Of a DNA stretch of 64,000 nucleotides, positions 36,145-46,539 are shown in pieces. Under the pieces are notes generated by a model. It was given only the letters and a program-made list of their open reading frames with translations, had not been told where the DNA came from and did no database searches. Position 1 is the first letter of the stretch. Every line of letters starts with the position of its first letter. Location: contig JACTVC010000024.1 of the NCBI GenBank assembly GCA_018417955.1, positions 310,001 through 374,000 of the forward strand, given 5' to 3'. The stretch is from Laccaria trichodermophora. Lineage: Eukaryota; Basidiomycota; Agaricomycetes; Agaricales; Hydnangiaceae. The translations under genes were made by a program, and so were the position numbers.

Positions 36145-36235
36145 AAAAGCGCAACTTGCATGGATTGAACACTTGACCTCATGGACAAGGCAACATTTTA
36201 TAGAATGAACACTTTACCACTTGCACCACGTAGGC
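36145..36235 (-). other. tRNA-like (Pol III promoter-like) stretch in the 5' region of K
   Basis: On the minus strand the segment reads GTGGTGCAAGTGGTAAAGTG (A-box-like), then a possible CATT...AATG anticodon-like stem, then AAGTGTTCAATCC (B-box-like), and ends in a T-run. The acceptor and T stems do not pair well, so this is at best a degenerate tRNA or a SINE remnant captured by the element. Confidence 0.3.
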
Positions 36236-36442
36236 TTTTATATTACCCTTTACTTTACGCTCTACATACCACCCGTGGGCTTACCTTCCCAGAAAGGATG
36301 CCGGCAAATTCCGCGAGTGGGAATTTGCCCAAACCCTCAACCCAGATCCTTTCACGTCACCACCACCCATCGACGACGCCTCGACTGCATCCACGAACAT
36401 CGACACCCATCGACAACCATCGACACCCATCGACAACACGCC

Positions 36443-39400
36443 ATGCCATCGAAAACACGATCCGCCAAGCCACGCAACCGCAGCGGGCTTCAACGCAAGT
36501 CCCCACCAACCGAGAAATGCAAGCGCGCCGAATCAGGCGCGGACAAATCAAACAAAAAACAGAAAGCGGCCCCAAAGGAGACCCCAGACGACGACGAGGA
36601 CGCTTCGCAAGTGACGGGGAAGGGAAAGGGAACAGCAAAGGGTAGGAAAAAGGGCACGAAACGTGCGAGGTACGTCGCCCCACTCATCACACCCTCGCCC
36701 ACTGACGAACTGCTCATTTTTAGGAAAACGGCTGCCAATCGTGCACACGAAGATGCTGCCGCCGATGCAGCAGGAGCCCCAAGCCAACTTATGAGGTGAG
36801 TCACCCCCGCCTACCTGTTTCCTCTTCGTTAACACCCCACTACAGGACCGAGCGCCTGCTCGAGGAGAGCGGCGTGCCGATTGCGCCCCCCATGCGCATT
36901 CGGTCGACCACTGCCACCCACCTTCCACCTCCACCCGATCTCGTCACTGGCCGTCAACGCCGTTCGGACGCCGCCAAGATCCAGAGCAACAACAAACAAA
37001 CCAGCCCTGACACCAGCGACGACGGATCACACAGCGACAACAGCGACAACACCGAAAACGAAGACGACGAAGACGAAGACGAGGACGGTGAAGACGAAGA
37101 CGCAGACAACGACGCAGACGAAGACGAACACCCGAGCAACAAAACCAAGAAAGCCGCCAACGACGACAGCGACAACGACAGCGGTTCGGACGACAAGAAC
37201 GCCCGCAACAAGAACACGGGGGACACGTCAGGCAACAACAAGGACGAAGGCGACAGCAACGGAAACGACGAAAACAACACGAAGGCTGTCAACGAGCCCC
37301 ACCCCGCTACCAACGCCAACGCCAACGCCATCGCCCTCAACGCCCTCACCCTCAATGCCCTCGTAACGGACACCCGCGACATGAGCAGCCCCACCACGAA
37401 CGCCCCCACCACGAATTCCCCCGCCATGAACATCCCCTCGACGGACACCCCCGCTACCACTACCCTTACAACGGATGCCCCTGCAATGGACACCCCTGTC
37501 ATGAATGCCACCACCCCCAGCATGCCCAACACTGTGCCCGCGGCTGTAGTGCCCAGTGCCCTATCGCGTGATGTAGTGCCCACCTGTACTATAGGTAAGT
37601 ATTATTATATTACATATGTATGTACTATAGCCTGTTCTTTATCATTTAGACTTGAATGCACCTTATGGTGATGAAGGTAGGTAGAACTTGTATGTTGTAA
37701 ATTTTTTTTACGAAGTTTTTGTCTTTGTGGCAGATGTTAGGATGAACAGCCCACCCCATAGTCCCCCTCGGGATCAGAATAACTTGCAAGGTGCATCACG
37801 CACCACTGGTAAATCTTTCCAGAGTTTTTGCTATATTTACTAAGTGGATATCTTTGTGTGCAGGTGGGCTTATTCGAGGGAGAGCCTACGGCAATGTATT
37901 CAACTTTTCTGGTGCAGCGCATATGGGTCGACCGCCCCTTGTTGGTGGTCAAGTTCTTTTATATAATTCACAGGAAGACCCTGCCAATTTATCTCTCCCC
38001 TCAATGAAAGCATCTATGGGTTTCAGCCATGATGTTACAGCAACCATTCAGCCTGTCCTTGAAAATCTTATCAAACGTTGTCCTGAGGTTGCAGGTGAGT
38101 GTTAAAGCTTAATAGTTATTTTTTATTGATATATTTCTAGATCCCAACATGACTATTTTAACCTGGGATGATGTTGATGGGATTTGGAATATTAAAGGGC
38201 CATATGTATTTGCCCTTGAACAGAATGAGGATGTGAAATGGGTCTACAATAAGGAAAAAGGAAAATATGTTTTGTCTATTCTGGTTGTATGTAGCTTCAT
38301 TCAGTCACATGAGTTCTCTACTAACATATTTTCTAGAGCTCCTTTGGTCTGGAAGCCACCTCTGGCTCTCGTTCTGTCTCTCGTTCTGTTTCTCATTCTA
38401 CATCTGCGTCTGTTTCGAGATCTGTCTCTGTAGCTTTGTCTGGTGCTGGGTCTGGGTCTGCTCCTAGCTCAGCTCCTCAGTCTTTTGGATTTTCCAAAAG
38501 ATTGAAGAGTCTGGCAGCCACATATAAGCTTGAGCTTGCTACGATACTTAAGATCTCGTCTCACTTGCTAAACCAAGAGGGGAAGGTACCCCTCACTCTG
38601 GCATATGAGAGATATAAGGCCTGCAATCAAGCTATGCAGGACTATAATAGAATGAAGGGTGCCAAAACTTGGCCTAGCACATGTCCTGAGCCAACTGCCA
38701 CAGATATTATTGAGATTTTCATCTCTAAGTCTATGTGGCATCAGTATTATGTTGGACTTTTTTCCCATGTCTCTAAGTATCCTGACATGGTTGAGTGGCT
38801 GGAGGATGGAGATGATAGGCCTTCTAGTGTGGATGTCTGGGGTTTCCAGAAAACGTCCTATACCTTTTCGGATCTTAAAAAATGGCTTAATGAACAGAAT
38901 TCTCCTCAGGGTGCTGATTTGGGGGGGCAGGTAGACAAGAAGGAGAAAGGAAAGGAGAAAAAGAAAGGAAAGGGGAAGAAGGGGAAAAAACAGAGTTCTT
39001 CAGAGGAGAGTTCTTCAGAGGGTACAAAGAAGAAAGCTAGTAAAGGGAAAAGGGCACAAGGTGGGGATTCTGGAGATGAGGATAGCGATGCTGGAAAGAA
39101 TCTCAAGGGAAAGCAGAAGGCAAAAGGAGGAAATAAGAAGAAGGATAGGAAGTAAGTAGTTTTAGCCAAACCTGACATATTTTTGAATCTAGACAATCTC
39201 TGTAGTTTTGGATATGTGCATAGCTTTTTCTGGTTGCTCTGTGGTTTACTGGGTTATATAACCCCAATTGTTGGAATCTTAGCCATGTTTAGCATGCTCC
39301 CAGCAGTCAATGCCCACCAGACTCATTCTCCATTCCCTGATATCCCCTTTTCAGTCTTCAGTGAATTTGTTACATCCAACTTTAGCTCCAAAGTCTCACT

Positions 39401-41534
39401 ATCAACTGTGCTAGTACTACTGTTCACCATGACTAACAACACAACTCTTCTGAGCTTACATGCAAGACAACAAATTTCTAAGTATCCAGGAGAGCGAAGA
39501 ACTCATACCACTGGCTGGATCACAGGATTGATCAGGGCTCTAACTGATCACCTGGGTGATAAAAAAGACCGATTGTTCAAAAAGTCTGAAGTCAAAGGGG
39601 GAATGACTGAAGAGCAGATGTTTGTGTCATTGGGAAATAAACTTGACCTTTTTGCAAAAATGTTGGAGTTACATCCCATTGACAAGAATGGAAGATTCAA
39701 AGGAAAACTGAACCCTATATCCCATGATGAGCTCAAGCCTGTTCTTCTGATATGCCCTGATGCAGTTGAATGTGAAACAATGTCATGTGATCCAAGGTCA
39801 CTACTCCAGGCAGCTCGACCACGAGATATTCCTGAAGTTACACTAATAAAGGGTACTGAGATTTATAAGAAAAGTTATGTCCTTACTGGACTTTGCCCAA
39901 AATGTCAGACCCAATATTCTGCTGATCGCGAGCGAGTAGTTGGACAGACTGGTTCATTTGATCGAGTATACTTGAACTCTGCTGTATACTTGAAAGTGGG
40001 CCAGAATATTTGGGTTGATCGTGTTTTTTCATCAGCTGTTTTAAATGCAATGTATAACTTTCATGCATCCGCAAATGCCTACACTGACTTTTGGAATAAC
40101 ACTTTTGGAGAATTGTGTAAGGGGAAGCCAATAAAGATCTCACGTCATCAAGTCTGGCAGGCATTTGTTCAGGAGTCTATAAGAACAATAGCAGGTGTAT
40201 CAGGTTGCACCTTAACTATTAAAGATGGGCTGTCTATTGATGAGGTGACTCGTGAGGCATTCAGTAAACTTGGAGCAAATGGAGTGATACGTCCTGCTTT
40301 TCAACACTCCTGTTCTGAGTGTACCCAAAAATATAAAAAGAAAGCTGATTTTATTACTGGTGATGATCCTGCTGCACTAGTTGGTAGAGATGAAAACAGA
40401 GTTGTACCTTCTCTACTTGGAGAAGGGGCAGAGGAAGCTGCACAAGATGCTGCAAGAGCAAGAGAGCTTGCATCTCATGTACAGGAGGACTCAGATGATG
40501 AGCCTATGAATGTTGATCATGCACCTGTTAGGATGGTGGTTGTAGATGGGATTGTAATGGGACCAACTCATTGTGCATATGGTGATTGCACATCAGCAGT
40601 TGGCAATGCTCGAGGAGGTGTATTTTGTCCTGTGCATGAAGCTGAACATGGAACGAAGTGTCATATCAAAGGTTGTACCAATACAAAGAAGGTTGGAACA
40701 TTGGCATGCACAAATCCAGGTCATCAGGAGCAATGGTCAAAAAATGCTTATAACCGAAGTGCACATACCTTAGCTGGTGTTAGACGGATTTTAAGAAGGG
40801 CTGGAGAGAGAATGCCTTGGCAACCCAATAGAGAACCAAATACCCAACGCCATGATGAGGCTACACCTGATATTGAAAGATCCCATTACTTTAGTCCTTC
40901 ACGGTTTTATTGTGTTGAGACAATTACTGCACCTTGTGGTGTTGTTATTGCTTGGGCTAAATTTCCCAAGTCTGAATCCCCCACAAATATTCTTAACTTT
41001 CTGGAATCAGTTTACCCTACAGCTGAATCACGTCCAGATTACATCTGTATTGATAAGGCTTGTCTTTTATTACGAACGGCAATAAGCAATGGAAGCTGGG
41101 ACAGAATTTGGAAACATACAACTCAGTTCATTGTTGATAGTTATCACTATATTAATCACCGTGTTGGTGATTATATTTGTCGAAAATGGTGTAATCCTGC
41201 ACCATTGAATGGATCAGCTCCAAATCTTGTTGTTGTTGAAAAAGACAAACATGGTCGATCATACTACAAGCGAGCATTCAACACACAGGTAAGATTGAGT
41301 TAATGTGTGATGAAATACAAAAATTAATGAATTTTAAAATAGGCCTGTGAACAGTTAAATGCCTGGCTAGGTGGATTTGAGTCTATCCTGAAGAGGATGA
41401 CACAAGGCAATTTTGACTGGTTTTTGCATTCTATGTTGTTTTATCACAGCCAATATGTTATGGAAAAGCAGATGAAGAGACCATATATGGAAGAGGAGAA
41501 AGATGTTGACTCAGATTTTGAAGATGACACCTAA
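36443..41534 (+). CDS. KDZ transposase with CxC5/CxC6-like cysteine clusters and N-terminal companion region, about 1,538 aa
   Basis: The exons are 36443-36669, 36724-36795, 36846-37594, 37650-37676, 37734-37808, 37864-38094, 38141-38286, 38337-39151, 39206-41288 and 41343-41534. All introns are GT-AG of 46-57 nt, and the total of 4,617 nt is a whole number of codons with no internal stop. The order is: a basic start (MPSKTRSAKPRNR); an Asp/Glu- and Asn/Thr-rich disordered region (about 100-350); a companion domain (about 555-660, ending DIIEIFISKSMWHQYY and YPDM); a Lys-rich tract (about 705-780); a hydrophobic stretch with ITPIVGILAMF; the CxC5-like cluster (Cys 964, 970, 975, 1011, 1014); a second cluster with HCAYGDC and C-x3-H pairs; and the nuclease core. 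In the core, ICIDKAC (Asp about 1397), VDSYHYINHR and ACEQLNAWL (Glu about 1478) align with YDVGCQ, FHVFGH and GCERFW of the other KDZ gene. It is expected to excise and insert element K in the nucleus. Confidence 0.85.
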
Positions 41535-41609
41535 GGTAAGATAGTCACATGACCTTAATTATCAGTCACATGATCTCAACTTAGCTCTGGGCATCTGTAA
41601 TAGTAAATT

Positions 41610-41809
41610 GTATAGTAGGAGTCCAGTAGGAGTCCAGTATCTAGGCAATGTATTCACTTTCTGGTATTTTGTTAAAGTCCAGTAGGAGTCCAGTAGGAGT
41701 CCAGTAGGAGTCCAGTAGGAGTCCAATAGGAGTCCAATAGGTGGAAAATGCCTTTTTTGGAAGAATTGTTGAAATCCAGTAGGAATAGGTGGGGGAGTGA
41801 TAAGTACTG
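41610..41809. repeat. Right subterminal motif array of K
   Basis: Tandem AGTCCAGTAGG units (41617-41640, 41676-41740) lead into the inverted terminal repeat. They mirror the left array in sequence and orientation. Confidence 0.8.
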
Positions 41810-41817
41810 GACTTTAC

Positions 41818-41970
41818 TCTCCCCCACAGATTCCATGTGGACTCCAGATGGACTCCATGGATCCACCTGGAGTCCAGTTGCTCCATGTGGACAACATGGA
41901 CTGCACTTCAGATCACAGGGTTATATGAATTCACCCAGTGAGACTCCATCTGGAATCCATATGGATTAAG
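41818..41970 (+). mobile_element. Continuation of element H with TGGAGTCCATGTGG motifs
   Basis: This follows the 3' target duplication of K. TCTCCCCCACAGATTCC continues the H terminus, and an array of CATGTGGACTCCAGATGG-like motifs runs to about 41968. The right end of H, expected to be followed by AATATTCT, is not seen in the window. Confidence 0.6.
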
Positions 41971-43215
41971 AGCCTTCAATTGTTGGCTTACTTGTACTGT
42001 AACACAGGTTGGAGCTGGAGGATATACCACCTCCCAGGTTTGTGCCAATTTGATTATTGGCTAGCCTTGTTTTTCCAACTCTTTATAGGAACTTGAAGCA
42101 TTTGAACATTATGATTCCACCATGGGCATTGGCCCCAGTCTTGTATGTACTCCATTCACTTTTACATTTTCATAGCTTGTAAATTATTCCTCAACAAATC
42201 ATTAGCTCCTTCCAACTACAAGTCCCTCCTACTGCTTCTTCCATTTGCAAACAGCCTGTAAGCACTTCTAGGCATACACTGCAAAATGTTGGAAAACTGG
42301 GAAGAAAGTAGTTTCTCTGCTTGGTGGTATAACACCAAAGATAAACTCACAGCCTCGTCAACCTCATCAAATGTTCAAAGCCACAGGGAGGAACAGCACA
42401 TCAATTCTACTTATAATTCCCATTTACCCCTCTTTCCTTAACAAAATTTTGCACCAGTATTCCAGCACAATGCACCTGCATTTGAAATCTCACACAACCT
42501 ATGAGTGTTCACCTGAACCTGGTGCTCAGGAGCCTGAGCTTTTCTATTCCAGCTGCCCAATGAACCAGAGCATTGGAGTATGGTCTGACAGCAACACCCC
42601 CTTGCCTCTCTCCCAACCTCTTTTCCACCTTCCACCCAACAAAATCTCTGAATTTGATACACAATTTTTCCAACCTGCACCATGAATGCCAACTCCTCCC
42701 TCCTTGCCTCTGCCCACTGCCCCTCTGAGTCTTGGCTTTGTGGCAATTGGCTCCATGGGGGCTCCCAGTATGTGCTATTCCCCTCATCATCAAGCTTCAT
42801 CATGATCTGAAGCATCACATTTCTAGTGCCAGTCAGCCTCAACCTCTACTGCAGCCAGCACAAGCTCCAGAAGTATTACAGACTGGTACCCAGATGGCAA
42901 GTTTGTTTCTGTGTTGTTGGGTACTGGTGTGGCAATGGTTGGCTGGAAGAACTTTGTCTTGAAGAATGCCCCAGCAAAAAAATGTGTATTTTACACTCCC
43001 CCACACATTCTGGTTGTACTCCAGATGGACTCCACCCACAATACAAACAAAGCTATGTATTTCAGGATCACACAGCTGGAGTCCATCTGGAGTCTGCATA
43101 GACTCTGTCTGGACTCCAGCTGACTTCAGATGGACTACACTCATTTTAGACTGTCTTGAGAGATCTAATTGATAAACAAAGTTCAAGTGCAGTTTGAAAA
43201 AAATACATTGACTCC
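41971..43215. other. Noncoding; holds one more element terminus
   Basis: At 42980-43015 the sequence GTGTATTTTACACTCCCCC and a CACATTCTGG word form another shared terminus. It is followed by CTCCAGATGGACTCC motifs to about 43130, the same motif family as H and A. I see no gene in 41971-42975. Confidence 0.45.
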
Positions 43216-43219
43216 AATA

Positions 43220-44760
43220 CTATATACATCCCATACTATATAATACCACTTTAGTCATCATCACATCCCAATGTCTCTCTATAGTAGTTTCTTCACTGTC
43301 ATCATCCTCATCATCATTAATTTGAATGATTTGGTGAGGCTCTTCCTGCTGTCCTTGCTTTTGAATAACATGCTGAGTGTGATAGAAAAGCATGGTATGC
43401 AAAAACCAATCAAAATTTCCAGTTTTCATTCATTTGGGGATGGACTCAAATCCTCCAAGCCAAGAATTCAATTGTTCACATGCCTAAAATTGAGTCAGTC
43501 AAATCAAATTATAATTAATAGAACATAATGCATACCTGTGTATTAAATGACTGTTGAAGATATGGTTGACCATTCTTATCATGAGCAACTTTGACAAGAT
43601 TTGGAGCAGAACCATTTAATGGACCAGGGTTACACCATTTGCGACACAAATAATCCAATGTGTGATGATTGATATAATGATAAGAGTCAACAATGAAATG
43701 TGTGGTTTTCTTCCATCTATCCCAGCTTCCATTTGCAATAGCTGTTCTAAGTACTTGACAAGCTTTATCAATGCAAATGTAGTGTGGTCGAGACTCCTCA
43801 GTAGTATATATTTTCTCTAACAAATTAAGAATGTTGGTTGGAGACTCAGCTCTGTCAAATTTAACCCAGGCAATTACAACACCACATGGTGCTGTAATTG
43901 TTTCAATGCAATAAAATCTGGCTGCTCCAAAATAATTGTGTTGTGGAATTAAAACATCATCATCAGCATCATGGGGCTGAACAGTTTGGTGGAGACCAGG
44001 CTCCCAAGCATTTCTTTCTTCTGGTCTTTGTAATATCCTTTTTACTCCAAGCAAGCTTGAACGACTGTGGTCAAGTTTGTATTTCTTCCATTCTGCTTGG
44101 TGAGGGCGGCATGCCAGTGTATTCTCAACTCTATCTTGAGGACAGTCATGGATACAGCATTTGTTCCCATATTCTCTTTCATGTTCCTCACAAAATGCCC
44201 CCCCTCTTGTATTTTGTAAGTCTTTAATACATCCTTCTGCTGCACAGTGCTAAAAAGAAGTCAGCATCTAGTTTCTAGAAGGCCAAGTAAGTTTAATTAC
44301 CTGAGGGCCCATCACAACTCCATCTAAAATGATCATTGAACAATCAGCATCATCATCACTGACATCCATAGCATTGGGATCAGCATTATTGAGATTGTTT
44401 GCTCTTAATTGGGCTGCTTGTCTCTCTCTTGTTGTATCTTGTGCAGATAAATTTGCATATTCTCCTGTTAAAACAGGTACAGTAGAATTTTCATCTGCTC
44501 CTACTACTGCAGCAGGACCTTCATTGGCCATAAAATCTGCAGTGTCTTTATATGATTGACAGCACTTAGCAGATGAATGCTCTTTTCCTTGCTCTATTAC
44601 CCCTCCATTTCCTAATTTCTCAAATGCCTGCTGGGTAACTTCTTCAATGTTCAATTTGTCAGGCAACTCCAAATTATTGCTATTCACACTTGCAATTATT
44701 CTGATTGATTCCTGAAACAAAAGCCTGCCAAATATGATGCCAGGTAACTTGGACCTTGGA
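43220..44760 (-). pseudogene. CxC6/nuclease part of a KDZ transposase, copy C
   Basis: The exons are about 44760-44301, 44249-43536 and 43483-43220. The introns 44250-44300 and 43484-43535 sit at or near the positions used by relatives. The family blocks are complete: HCAAEGC...TRGGAFC cluster, FYCIETITAPCGVVIAW, SPTNILNLL, YICIDKACQVLRTAI, FIVDSYHYINHH, CNPGPLNGSAPNLV and ACEQLNSWLGGF. Damage includes one extra T in the QAFVQESI region (near 44725) and a TGA at 43430-43432, where the intact gene has Arg (LKRM). It is cut at about 44765 by the ACCGG-motif element. The natural end is TAG at 43220-43222. Confidence 0.8.
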
Positions 44761-44764
44761 GTCA

Positions 44765-45128
44765 GTAGTGTTTACAGGTCCAGTCCATAGGACCGAAAAA
44801 AAAACATGGACTGGACTGAACCGGACCATGGTCTGGTCTTTTTTCGGTTGCAGTTGCCCAAATTTGGGGTTGGTCTGATTGCCAGTTGCCTCATTTCAAA
44901 AATCTTTTAAAACCGTTCAAAGACCAGTTTAAATCAGTTGCAACTGGTTAAACGGTCACGTGCGTTACATAGCCTTGTAACCACGTTTTTTACCTTTAAT
45001 TGGGTTTTTAGTTCATCAAAAACGGTTAAGAACTGAGAAAGATATAGCCAAATCCATTTTGGCACAAATACTTGTTTGTGCAACTTGTACCAGAATGACT
45101 TTAATTCTAACTCACTCAAACTTTCATC
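44765..45128. mobile_element. ACCGG-motif element, end segment
   Basis: It starts with TAGTGTTTACAGGTCC, then GGACTGGACTGAACCGGACC and GGTCTGGTC motifs. It interrupts transposase copy C and adjoins the inverted-repeat structure that follows. Confidence 0.5.
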
Positions 45129-46224
45129 ATTTGCTTGATTTAATTTTTGGATATTGACATTTTAACTATGAAAATATACTCACCATCTATCAATATATGG
45201 TATGCATCAAATAATTCACAGTTGCCACATTACATTCTGCCTGAGTCTTTAGGAGATGTAATTTGGTTTCAGTCATAGCTATGTCAAACCTTCATTAAAT
45301 TTCTTAAGAATTGGTGGAATGATGGGTATTTATATATTTTACTATAATATATAACCAGTTTATTTTTTAGAGTAATAATAATTGAGATACAAATGGTTTA
45401 TATTGCTATGACAAATTTTATGCAAAAAGACTGGTCTGAATCAGTCTGAACATGGTCCATGGACCACAAAAGACCGGTCCTAGGTGGTCCGGTATTTTGA
45501 TGTACTGCAATACTACAAATATTTGAGTGTACAAATATTCAAAAATATTTGGAAATGGTAACCTGAAAGGTATGAATAAAGGCACAAAGATCTGAAACAT
45601 GAAACATAAAAGAAATAAGAAGAAAAGGTGTGATGACTGTTGTTCATCCTGTCATTGTCTTGTGGTTGTTGGTGCATGGTGGTTGCTGCATGGCGTCACT
45701 GCTGCGTGTTTGGTGGATGACGTGGCTGGGTTGTTGAACAAGTGTGGTGGCGCAGGCATTAGTGTTCGCAGGTCCAGTTCAGTCCGGTTTTTTGCCCTGA
45801 AAATGCGCAACCATGGACCGCAACGGGTCCAGAACTGACCCAGATATTGAGGGAACCGAACCAGACCACCTAGGACTGGTCTTTTGCAGTCCATGGACCA
45901 TGTTCAGACCGATTCAGACCAGTCTTTTTGCATAAAATTTGTCATAGCAATATAAACCATTTGTATCTCAATTATCATTACTCTAAAAAATAAACTGGTT
46001 ATATATCATAGTAAAACATATAAATACCCATCATTCCACCAATTCTTAAGAAATTTAATGAAGGTTTGACATAGCTATGACTGAAACCAAATTACATCTC
46101 CTAAAGACTCAGGCAGAATGTAATGTGGCAACTGTGAATTATTTGATGCATACCATATATTGATAGATGGTGAGTATATTTTCATAGTTAAAATGTCAAT
46201 ATCCAAAAATTAAATCAAGCAAAA
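45129..46224. repeat. Long inverted repeat, two 364-bp arms
   Basis: The left arm is 45129-45492 and the right arm 45861-46224. They are close reverse complements over their whole length, from TTTGCTTGATTTAATTTTTG inward to GACCACCTAGGAC. Each contains the body of the ACCGG-motif family (compare 19195-19510). The spacer of about 370 bp includes the terminus TAGTGTTCGCAGGTCC (45757) in its right part. It could have arisen from two head-to-head insertions or a foldback duplication, and it would give a hairpin transcript. Confidence 0.8.
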
Positions 46225-46227
46225 TGA

Positions 46228-46390
46228 CAGTACTTATCAGTCCCCCACTGATTCCTGCAGGACTCTCAGGATTCCTGAGGATTCCTGAGGATTCCTGCAG
46301 GACTACACTATAATTTTGGTAAATTTGAGTTAGAGTGAAAAATTTGGTCAAGTCCTCAGGATTCCTGAGGACTATCAATGATTCTACATG
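46228..46390 (+). mobile_element. Left end of element D
   Basis: The terminus CAGTACTTATCAGTCCCCC is followed by an ATTCCTGCAGG motif and an array of CTCAGGATTCCTGAGG palindromes. The element very likely contains transposase copy D (46540-48990), which reads toward this end. No matching right end was found before 52 kb. Confidence 0.6.
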
Positions 46391-46539
46391 TACTAAAAGC
46401 ATACACTATTCTACAGTTTTCAGCTTCAGCTATTTGTAATACACTATAGTACACTTCTACACTTCTTTAGCTATTTGTAATACACTATAGTACACTTCTT
46501 AAGCTATCTAGTACACTTCTTAAGCTATCTGCATATCAT

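Larger units (their letters stand above)
35798..41809 (+). mobile_element. Apparently complete autonomous KDZ (CxC5/CxC6) transposon K, 6,012 bp
   Basis: The left end is GAGCTCTTTACACTCCCCC followed by ACCTATTCCTACTGG. The right end is the inverse, finishing GGGGGAGTGATAAGTACTG. The inverted repeat is about 35 bp with several mismatches at the tips. The exact 8-bp duplication GACTTTAC flanks it (35790-35797 and 41810-41817). Inside each end is an array of TCCTACTGGA / AGTCCAGTAGG motifs. One spliced gene without internal stops fills 36443-41534. Exact flanks, intact ends and an intact gene together mark this as the youngest complete element in the window. An 8-bp duplication is what I recall for Zisupton-type elements. 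Confidence 0.9.
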
